Part shown: positions 1 to 5,349 of the stretch, one piece after another
Layout of the letters: the number at the start of each line of letters is the position of its first letter
Numbering within the stretch: position 1 is the first letter of the stretch
Source of the DNA: Candidatus Dadabacteria bacterium
Lineage (GTDB): Bacteria; Desulfobacterota_D; UBA1144; Nemesobacterales; UBA2774
Direction: 5' to 3'
NCBI GenBank assembly: GCA_004356555.1
Contig: SMWY01000042.1
Span: 1 to 6,166 of the forward strand
DNA length: 6,166 bases
The notes under the pieces: generated by a model
The model's input: only the letters and a program-made list of their open reading frames with translations
The model's database searches: none
Told to the model about the DNA's origin: nothing
Made by a program: the position numbers and the translations under genes

Positions 1-825
1 GCCCGCAATCATAAGTATCTTATCAGGAAGGATTAATCTAAATATTGATATAGTTCTTACTGCCTCAAAAGGTGAAACAGTTTCCATCTTTTCAAAAGGC
101 GTCCCCGGTCTGGGATTTATAAAGTTTATCGGAACCCAGCTTGGCCCGAGCTCACTTAGTTCAAATGCGAGCTCCAGTCTCTGTCTCACGGTCTCGCCCA
201 TACCTAAAATACCGCCAGAGCAAAGGTTCATACCAACTTTTTTTACTAATTCGGCCGTTCTATACCTATCATCATATGTGTGTGTGGTACAAATATTCGG
301 GAAAAAGCTCCTGCAGGCCTCAAGATTATGATTGTAGCGCCATACCCCATGCTCTTTAAGTTCATACGCCTGCTCTTCTTTGAGGGCTCCTAATGAACAC
401 CCTACTTTAAGATTTGTCTCCTGACGAAGCAAATCTACGGCTTCAAGCACCTGCTTAAAGATTCTTGGAGTAGGACCCTTGGCGCTAATAACAATACAGA
501 AATCCATAGCGCCCATTTTCTCAGACTGTTTAGCAGCCAAGAGGATTTTCTCTTTAGCCATAAGGGGATGAGCGGTTACTTCAGTATCGAAATGCGCTGA
601 TTGAGAGCAGAACGAGCAATCCTCCGGACAGTTACCTGTCTGCGCGCTGATTATGGAGCGCAGAAAAACACCGTCGCCGTTATATTTTAATGTAACCTTT
701 CTTGCAAGGGATATAAGATCAGAAACTTCTGATTTAGAAAGCTCTGTTAACTGTAGAGCTTCCTCAAAAGTAATAGGCTCCTCTTTATTCAAAAGCTTAT
801 CAGAAACAGTCTCTAGTAAAGAAAT
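1..825 (-). CDS. bioB: Biotin synthase, partial (C-terminus off the left edge)
   Basis: Radical-SAM enzyme that inserts sulfur into dethiobiotin, the last step of biotin synthesis; cytosolic. The visible 275 residues contain the SAM-cluster motif C66-x3-C70-x2-C73 within NCPEDCSFCSQS. The cysteines that ligand the auxiliary [2Fe-2S] cluster in E. coli BioB also align: C110 (DFC), C143 (VGCSLG) and C202 (NLCSGG). The YNHNLE motif (165-170) and PRPGTPFE (238-245) are also family hallmarks. The reading frame ends inside the MIAG segment, just before the arginine cluster ligand, so roughly 50 to 70 residues are missing. The start is unusual. The frame opens after a TAA at 849-847, and the only standard start codon is a TTG at 792-790, which would remove 11 residues and has no ribosome site. 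A perfect AAGGAGG (838-832) lies 6 nt before the ATT at 825-823, and alignment with typical BioB N-termini fits that start. I therefore call AUU initiation, with ATT 828-826 as a less well spaced alternative. The family call is certain; the start is an inference. Confidence 0.95.
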   Translation of the reverse strand, partial: MSLLETVSDKLLNKEEPITFEEALQLTELSKSEVSDLISLARKVTLKYNGDGVFLRSIISAQTGNCPEDCSFCSQSAHFDTEVTAHPLMAKEKILLAAKQSEKMGAMDFCIVISAKGPTPRIFKQVLEAVDLLRQETNLKVGCSLGALKEEQAYELKEHGVWRYNHNLEACRSFFPNICTTHTYDDRYRTAELVKKVGMNLCSGGILGMGETVRQRLELAFELSELGPSWVPINFINPRPGTPFEKMETVSPFEAVRTISIFRLILPDKILMIAG

Positions 826-831
826 AATAGT

Positions 832-838
832 CCTCCTT
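832..838 (-). promoter_or_regulatory. Ribosome binding site of bioB that decides an ATT start
   Basis: AAGGAGG on the minus strand is a full match to the anti-Shine-Dalgarno core. It is 3 nt from the first and 6 nt from the second of two consecutive in-frame ATT codons. The 6-nt spacing is near optimal, so the second ATT (825-823) is the likely initiator. The other two frames after this site close quickly (TAG or TGA), which argues against a different protein starting here. Confidence 0.75.
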
Positions 839-860
839 GCAGCACCTTAAAAACATTTTT

Positions 861-888
861 AGATTACTGTAACTACTATTATTGTCAA
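861..888 (-). promoter_or_regulatory. Candidate sigma-70 promoter for bioB
   Basis: On the minus strand a perfect -35 hexamer TTGACA (888-883) is followed after 16 nt by TAATCT (866-861), which is only a fair -10 match. Transcription would begin near 854, about 30 nt before the proposed ATT start, leaving room for the AAGGAGG site. No convincing biotin-repressor (BirA) inverted repeat overlaps it. The -35 is strong and the -10 weak, so this is a candidate only. Confidence 0.35.
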
Positions 889-1022
889 CAAAATTAAGTG
901 GGCTTCATAGCACTGTCTGCACATGAGAATATTAAGGCGTTTAGGGTATATAGTCGTTTCTAGATTATAATTAAAAAATTGTATAACCTTTCTCTATAAA
1001 GCACTTCAGGAGGTCCTAAATT

Positions 1023-2498
1023 TTGGCAAAGAAACTGAGGAAATACGGGCTATTTATAAATGGAAAGGAAGTGAGAGCTAAGGGCGGGAAAACGTACATC
1101 AGAGAAAATCCGGCAACTGAGGAGCCCTTCGCGGAGATTGCGGAAGCGCAGAGAGAGGACGTCGATAAAGCGGTAAAAGCGGCAGCCAAGGCATTTAAGA
1201 CATGGTCTAAAATGCCTGTGTCAGAGCGCGTTAAATACGTACACAAGATAGCGGAGATAATCGAAAAGAATAGAGAGAAAATTGCCTTAACAAACACCTT
1301 AGAGACAGGAAAGCCAATAAGAGAAAGCAGGCTTGTTGAGATAGGTGGTTCCATCAAGACTCTTGAATACTACGCTGGCATTAGTAATCAATTAAACGGA
1401 GAGAGTATATCGGCTTCAGAGGCTCAGTTAACCGTAACATTAAAAGAGCCTATAGGAGTTGTTGGACACATAATCCCATGGAATTTCCCTCTATTATTAT
1501 CATTTTGGAAAATTGCGCCCGCATTAGTAGCAGGCTGCACTATAGTATTAAAACCGGCTGAATACACACCGTGCGGGATACTGGAAGTCGCCAAGCTATG
1601 TACCAAGGCGGGACTTCCCGACGGCGTGTTGAATGTAATTCCCGGTGACGGGGAAGTAGCCGGTCAGGCACTGGTAGAGCACACGGGAGTGGCAAAAGTA
1701 GCGTTCACAGGTTCAACTGAAGTTGGAAAGATAGTTATGAAAACAGCGGCTGATAATATAAAGCGAGTCTCTCTTGAACTAGGGGGAAAGGCTCCCTGCA
1801 TAGTGTTTGATGACGCTGAGATTGATAATACAATAGAAGCAACACTAAGGGGCGGCTTTTTTAATCAAGGGGAGAACTGCACGGCTGTGACACGACTGCT
1901 GCTGCATGAAAAAATATACGACAGATTCCTATCTAAATTTATCAAAAGGGTTAAAAAGATACGCATGGGAGACCCTCTTAGAGATGATACAGAGATAGGC
2001 TCTGTTATATCACGTGAGCATTTCGAAAGCGTTAAATCGTATTTCCAAAAGGGCAAGAATGAAGGCGGAAAGGTGCTTTGTGGCGGAAAACGGCCTAGAA
2101 AATTTAAAAAGGGTTATTTCTTTGAGCCCACTGTGATCGCCGATGTTGACCCCAAAGCCACTATAGCATGTGAGGAGATATTCGGGCCTATTGTGGCTGT
2201 AATTCCTTTTAAAACCGAAGCAGAAGCTGTAAAGATTGCAAATGATACAGTTTATGGACTAGCAGGCGGTATCTGGACTCAGGATATAAAAAGAGCCCTC
2301 AGAGTGGCGAAGAGTATTAAAGCAGGTTATCTGTGGGTAAACACATACGGGGGGATTATACCGGAAACTCCATACGGCGGGTTTAAACAGAGCGGATTTG
2401 GAAAGGAGCTCGGCAAAGACGGGCTCAATATGTACCTTGAGTCAAAAACGGTAAATATATTTATAGGGGATAAAATTCCGGCTTTTTATAAAGGCTGA
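1023..2498 (+). CDS. NAD(P)+-dependent aldehyde dehydrogenase (ALDH superfamily)
   Basis: A 491-residue cytosolic enzyme that oxidises an aldehyde to the carboxylate with NAD(P)+, of full family length. The sequence shows all core elements: PWNFP with oxyanion-hole N154, the cofactor-binding K177 (KPAE), FTGSTEVG (228-235) of the Rossmann fold, general base E252 (LELGG), catalytic nucleophile C286 within NQGENCTA, E385 and F387 (EEIFGP) that hold the nicotinamide ribose, and the C-terminal PYGGFKQSGFGKE (450-462). The start is TTG, with AGGAGGT (1008-1014) 8 nt upstream. Overall it resembles betaine-aldehyde and related class 1/2 dehydrogenases. The G-E-N-C form of the active site, rather than the commoner G-Q-x-C, is also known from the 10-formyltetrahydrofolate dehydrogenase ALDH domain. 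Substrate cannot be read from the sequence, and no choline, proline or polyamine gene is adjacent. It appears monocistronic: 183 bp separate it from the next gene. A TATAAT at 966-971 could be its -10, but no good -35 accompanies it. Family certain, substrate unknown. Confidence 0.95.
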   Translation: MAKKLRKYGLFINGKEVRAKGGKTYIRENPATEEPFAEIAEAQREDVDKAVKAAAKAFKTWSKMPVSERVKYVHKIAEIIEKNREKIALTNTLETGKPIRESRLVEIGGSIKTLEYYAGISNQLNGESISASEAQLTVTLKEPIGVVGHIIPWNFPLLLSFWKIAPALVAGCTIVLKPAEYTPCGILEVAKLCTKAGLPDGVLNVIPGDGEVAGQALVEHTGVAKVAFTGSTEVGKIVMKTAADNIKRVSLELGGKAPCIVFDDAEIDNTIEATLRGGFFNQGENCTAVTRLLLHEKIYDRFLSKFIKRVKKIRMGDPLRDDTEIGSVISREHFESVKSYFQKGKNEGGKVLCGGKRPRKFKKGYFFEPTVIADVDPKATIACEEIFGPIVAVIPFKTEAEAVKIANDTVYGLAGGIWTQDIKRALRVAKSIKAGYLWVNTYGGIIPETPYGGFKQSGFGKELGKDGLNMYLESKTVNIFIGDKIPAFYKG

Positions 2499-2501
2499 TT
2501 C

Positions 2502-2676
2502 TTGTACTGCCCCCTTTTGTCAAGCTCGGCTTCGGCGTTTATATGCTTTCCGAATGATAGAAAAGAAGGGATATAAAATTGTAAATTTTGTATACAATCT
2601 AAGCGTATCTGTATCTCCGAGATGTTATTAGACAATGCATGATTTAAAATAAATGTATTCCACGATTTGGAGGTGA
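2502..2676. repeat. Diverged spacer repeat, copy A (upstream of the small membrane-protein gene)
   Basis: The spacer between the aldehyde dehydrogenase and the membrane-protein gene is similar, in the same orientation, to the spacer after that gene (3102-3259). The best block is 2516-2555 against 3115-3154: 40 columns without gaps and 32 identities by my count. Weaker, gapped similarity continues through GGATATAAA, TTGTAT..AAT.TAAG and CCAC.ATTT to the ribosome site. Copy A also holds a perfect 10-bp palindrome, TTGTATACAA (2588-2597), which in copy B is interrupted by a 2-nt insertion and changed. The role is unknown. It could be an old spacer duplication or a dispersed element. Confidence 0.65.
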
Positions 2677-2681
2677 GGTTT

Positions 2682-3095
2682 ATGAATGTGATGGAATCAT
2701 TAAAAATATCTAGTAATATAAAGGAGGAGGTAGCAAGGGACCTGATTGCGCTTGGAGGCTTACCTTTTTATTTCCTGGTCATAGTTAGATCCAGCATAGG
2801 CGACTACTTCTCTTTTCTTTGTCAAATTCTGATTGCTTTACCCGTACTATACTTAATATCAAAAGTCGTCAAAAACTCAAACCTTCATATCGCCAGGGGG
2901 TTTATTTTGGTTATTTTCACATCTATTTTCTATGAGGCGATGTCGTTTACCATTTTGTCGATTCTAGTGTGGGGCTGTATGATACTTTCTCTGACCTATT
3001 TAAAAGTAGATACTAAAGAGATAATCAGGGGGGTGGCGTTAGGGGTAGTGAGTGTGATAATAAGTTACACGCTCACATTATTAATTATCCCATAA
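2682..3095 (+). CDS. Small integral membrane protein of unknown function
   Basis: A 137-residue protein that I do not recognise. After a short polar N-terminus (about 1-20) it is almost wholly hydrophobic, with four or five predicted membrane segments at roughly 22-38, 43-62, 72-88, 90-107 and 116-136. The loop VVKNSNLHIAR (62-72) and the KVDTKEIIR stretch (108-116) are the main charged parts. No catalytic motif, transporter signature or cysteine pair stands out. I chose ATG 2682 because GGAGGTGA (2669-2676) lies 5 nt before it. An in-frame TTG at 2667 would add five residues, but it overlaps that ribosome site and has none of its own. The gene stands alone between two copies of a diverged repeat and converges with the next gene. 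Hydropathy, a good ribosome site and an intact frame make it a likely real gene. Function is open. Confidence 0.8.
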   Translation: MNVMESLKISSNIKEEVARDLIALGGLPFYFLVIVRSSIGDYFSFLCQILIALPVLYLISKVVKNSNLHIARGFILVIFTSIFYEAMSFTILSILVWGCMILSLTYLKVDTKEIIRGVALGVVSVIISYTLTLLIIP

Positions 3096-3101
3096 GAAAG
3101 G

Positions 3102-3259
3102 TTGTATTCCCACATTTGTTAAGAACGGTTTCAGCATTCATATGTTTTCCGAATTCAAGTGAAAAAAGGATATAAATGAGTGGTATTGTATCTATAATTT
3201 AAGAGTGTTGAATCATATTATTCTAAAAAAAGGTGAATCCACTATTTTAGGGGGCAAGT
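3102..3259. repeat. Diverged spacer repeat, copy B (downstream of the small membrane-protein gene)
   Basis: Second copy of the repeat described at 2502-2676, in direct orientation and beginning a few bases after the stop codon of the membrane-protein gene, just as copy A begins a few bases after the aldehyde dehydrogenase stop. The match is strongest at 3115-3154, where most of the eight mismatches are transitions. It also contains TATAAT at 3193-3198 without a recognisable -35. It lies between two convergent genes, so unlike copy A it does not lead into a same-strand coding region that I can support. Confidence 0.6.
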
Positions 3260-3282
3260 AAGCGTAGTCTGAAACGGTGAGT

Positions 3283-3495
3283 TTATGGATTTTCCTCACA
3301 AAGTTCTTCAAACTCGGTGCACATTCCGTAACCGTCTCTTTTAACACATACTTTTCTGCAATCTTTTTCGCTTTCAGTTTGATCCGTTATAGAATCCGAT
3401 TGTTGAGGAGTTTCTTCGCTCTTATTTTCTTCAGAAATTGCTAACCCTGTAGCGAGACAAAAAATGAAGCTTAATAATAAAAAATATTTTTTCAT
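3283..3495 (-). CDS. Small exported cysteine-rich protein of unknown function
   Basis: A 70-residue protein that I do not recognise. It opens with a classic Sec signal peptide: MKK, a hydrophobic core (residues 4-15), then a small-residue cleavage region with likely cleavage after A19 (TGLA). There is no proper lipobox around C13. The mature part has a strongly acidic, serine/threonine- and glutamate-rich linker (21-45). It ends in a compact domain with C46-x3-C50-x8-C59-x6-C66, a spacing suited to two disulfides or a small metal site. It would act in the periplasm or outside the cell. ATG 3495 has AGAGGA (3508-3503) 7 nt upstream. It lies on the same strand as gltD but 292 bp downstream of it, so it is probably transcribed separately. 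The signal peptide plus ribosome site make it credible despite its length. Function unknown. Confidence 0.75.
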   Translation of the reverse strand: MKKYFLLLSFIFCLATGLAISEENKSEETPQQSDSITDQTESEKDCRKVCVKRDGYGMCTEFEELCEENP

Positions 3496-3654
3496 TTCTT
3501 TATCCTCTAGTAGTTCTTATGCTTTCTCTCCAGTAAAATAAGCTTACTTTACGAAGTTGACTTTGTCACTCATCATCCTGTTTACTGAAAAAAAGGGGGT
3601 CCAGGCTTACTTTTTCTAAGGAGAAAGATAGGGCAAAAGAAAGATTTCTCACAT

Positions 3655-3669
3655 GCACACAATGTGTGC
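3655..3669. repeat. Perfect 15-bp palindrome
   Basis: GCACACA-A-TGTGTGC is a perfect inverted repeat of 7-bp arms around one base. It lies in the spacer upstream of the small exported protein gene and downstream of gltD. It has no T-run beside it, so it is not an intrinsic terminator. It could be an operator for a dimeric regulator, but it lies about 160 bp upstream of the nearest start codon, and no promoter is clearly associated. Confidence 0.5.
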
Positions 3670-3690
3670 CGTTCGAAATGATGGGGGGGC

Positions 3691-3722
3691 TGGATTCTCA
3701 ATTAAGGCATTCGGGAATGACA
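3691..3722. repeat. Decayed small inverted-repeat element
   Basis: TGGATTCTC at 3691-3699 and CGGGAATGACA at 3712-3722 face each other across an AT-rich loop. The arms pair imperfectly (ATTCTC against CGGGAAT). From memory this has the shape of the widespread GGATTCCCG...CGGGAATGAC repeats that occur in many copies in bacterial genomes, with one arm mutated. A genome-wide copy count would decide it. No gene is carried. Confidence 0.4.
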
Positions 3723-3764
3723 TATAAAAAACGAGATTCTGAAATTTGGATGTAATGTTCTAAT

Positions 3765-3781
3765 AAATAGGGACAGTTACC
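3765..3781. repeat. Motif resembling ends found beside REP-associated transposases
   Basis: AAATAGGGACAGTTACC ends 6 bp from the gltD stop codon. From memory, strings of the type AATAGGGACAG followed by TTACC or ACACC recur beside Y1 (IS200-like, REP-associated tyrosine) transposase genes. No transposase is present here, so if the resemblance is real this is a solitary remnant. Together with the elements at 3655-3722 it accounts for part of the otherwise gene-free 292-bp spacer 3496-3787. I see no RNA gene or terminator in that spacer. Confidence 0.3.
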
Positions 3782-3787
3782 AATGTG

Positions 3788-5272
3788 TTAGGGTAAATTG
3801 GTTGAGCCCATTAAATAGCGGTCGCACTCTCTGGCAGCTTCACGGCCTTCATTAATGGCCCAGACTATTAGACTCTGACCGCGTCTTGCGTCGCCCGCGG
3901 CAAACACACCCTCAACGCTTGTCATGTATTTACCGTATTCAGCTTTGGCGTTTGAGTGATCATCCCGTTCAATATTAAGCTGATCTAAAATCGTGTCTTC
4001 AGGCCCAAGAAAGCCGAGCGCTAAAAGAACCAGATCCGCAGGCCAGACTTCTTCAGAGCCGGGTACCTCTTTAAAAGAAGGTCGGCCGTTATCTCCCGAG
4101 TGCCATTCTATCTTGACCGTATGAAGCTCTTTTACGTTGCCCTTGTCATCGCCTACAAATTTTGTAGTCAGGACCTGATATTTTCTAGGGTCTTCTCCAA
4201 AAACCGCCATGGCTTCTTCCTGCCCGTAGCTAAGTGTATAAACCTTGGGCCACTGCGGCCATGGGTTATCAGGAGCGCGCTCCAGTGGAGGAGTGGGCAA
4301 GATTTCAAACTGCAATAAACTTTTACAGTCGTGGCGCATAGTAGTGGCAACACAGTCAGTCCCAGTATCGCCTCCGCCAAGAACAATCACGTTTTTATCT
4401 TTAGCCGAAATATAGTTTCCATCTTCTAAGTTGCTGTCCAGCAAGCTCTTGGTATTGACTGTAAGAAACTCCATTGCAAAGTGAATTCCCTTAAGCTCTC
4501 TACCTTCAATTGGTAAATCACGGGGTTTTGTAGCTCCGGTACATATAACAACAGCATCAAAATCGTCTACAAGTTTCTGTGACGGATAGTCTTTTCCAAT
4601 CTCAGTATTTGTTTTAAATTGGACCCCCTCTTCTTTTAGTAAGTCCACCCTGCGGTCAACTATAAATTTATCCAGGTGAGGATTTGGAATTCCGTACATC
4701 AGTAGTCCGCCAATTCTATCCTCTCTTTCAAAGACAGTTACCAAATGCCCGGCCTTGTTGAGCTGAGCGGCGCAGGCAAGTCCAGCGGGCCCCGACCCTA
4801 CAACAGCTACCTCCTTCCCCGTTCTAACCTCTGGAGGCTCAGGAACAACCCATCCTTCTTCAAACCCTTTATCAATTATCGTACATTCTATACTTTTGAT
4901 AGTTACAGAGGGTTCATTTATTGCCAATACACATGAGCCCTCACAAGGGGCAGGACAGACTCTACCTGTAAACTCCGGGAAATTATTCGTTTTATGTAAG
5001 CGGTCAAGCGCTTCCCTCCATAATCCTCTAAAAACCAGGTCATTCCATTCAGGTATAAGGTTATTTATCGGACAGCCGGAAGTTAAACCCTCTAGCAACG
5101 TCCCACTCTGACAAAAGGGGATTCCGCAATCCATACATCTCGAACCCTGCTCTTTTAACTTGTCATCAGGAAGATGTTTGTGAAACTCTTTCCAGTCTTT
5201 AATACGTTCAGATGGAGAACGGTCGGGTTCTAGTTCTCTACTATATTGCATAAATCCAGTTGGGTCACCCAT
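3788..5272 (-). CDS. gltD: Glutamate synthase [NADPH] small subunit
   Basis: A 494-residue flavoprotein that passes electrons from NADPH through FAD and iron-sulfur centres to GltB, which makes two glutamates from 2-oxoglutarate and glutamine; cytosolic. Domains in order: an N-terminal iron-sulfur region with cysteines at 46, 49, 54 and 67 (CMDCGIPFC), then C106, C110 and C114 (CPAPCEGSC); the FAD Rossmann motif VAVVGSGPAGLA (155-166); the NADPH Rossmann motif VIVLGGGDTGTDC (295-307); and the C-terminal flavin segment FAAGDARRGQSLIVWAI (457-473). Length matches GltD proteins of the two-subunit bacterial enzyme. I start it at ATG 5272, because GGAGAA (5284-5279) is 6 nt upstream and MGDPTGF is the usual GltD N-terminus. 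A TTG at 5293 would add seven non-conserved residues. It follows gltB on the same strand after 77 bp and is very likely cotranscribed with it. No truncation or missing ligand is visible. Confidence 0.96.
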   Translation of the reverse strand: MGDPTGFMQYSRELEPDRSPSERIKDWKEFHKHLPDDKLKEQGSRCMDCGIPFCQSGTLLEGLTSGCPINNLIPEWNDLVFRGLWREALDRLHKTNNFPEFTGRVCPAPCEGSCVLAINEPSVTIKSIECTIIDKGFEEGWVVPEPPEVRTGKEVAVVGSGPAGLACAAQLNKAGHLVTVFEREDRIGGLLMYGIPNPHLDKFIVDRRVDLLKEEGVQFKTNTEIGKDYPSQKLVDDFDAVVICTGATKPRDLPIEGRELKGIHFAMEFLTVNTKSLLDSNLEDGNYISAKDKNVIVLGGGDTGTDCVATTMRHDCKSLLQFEILPTPPLERAPDNPWPQWPKVYTLSYGQEEAMAVFGEDPRKYQVLTTKFVGDDKGNVKELHTVKIEWHSGDNGRPSFKEVPGSEEVWPADLVLLALGFLGPEDTILDQLNIERDDHSNAKAEYGKYMTSVEGVFAAGDARRGQSLIVWAINEGREAARECDRYLMGSTNLP

Positions 5273-5349
5273 TAAACTTTCTCCAAATCTCAATTATAAT
5301 GTCTATAATATTCATTTCGTTTTTGCATATTTTAATCGAAGATAAGAAA

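Noticed and set aside
653..850. 65-residue plus-strand open frame
   Set aside because: It is antisense to the bioB N-terminal coding region, which has clear family motifs.
867..890. Biotin-repressor (BirA) operator before bioB
   Set aside because: GTTGACA and GTTACA on the minus strand are direct, not inverted, and lack the required spacing and symmetry.
966..971. TATAAT as promoter of the aldehyde dehydrogenase
   Set aside because: No acceptable -35 lies 16-19 bp upstream. In AT-rich DNA a lone hexamer is not enough.
1016..1357. 113-residue minus-strand open frame opposite the aldehyde dehydrogenase
   Set aside because: It lies wholly antisense to a strongly conserved ALDH N-terminal region and has no ribosome site. 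Its hydrophobicity is a by-product of the complementary codons.
3218..3245. Possible minus-strand terminator after the exported-protein gene (GTG-GATT-CAC followed by seven T)
   Set aside because: The stem has only three base pairs, too weak to call an intrinsic terminator.
3276..3341. GGTGAG-TTTATG at 3276-3287, like the ribosome site and start of the membrane-protein gene, suggesting a second coding copy
   Set aside because: The frame stops after 18 codons, shares no residues with the membrane protein, and overlaps the end of the opposite gene.
3678..3755. 25-codon plus-strand frame starting ATGATG in the gltD-side spacer
   Set aside because: It is read through the decayed inverted-repeat element and has no ribosome site, so it is probably not a gene.
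4168..4386. Short open frames on both strands within 4100-5111
   Set aside because: All fall inside gltD, whose motifs and full length leave no room for them.
5270..5293. TTG at 5293 as the start of gltD
   Set aside because: ATG 5272 has the better placed ribosome site and gives the typical GltD N-terminus. The extra seven residues overlap the ribosome site.
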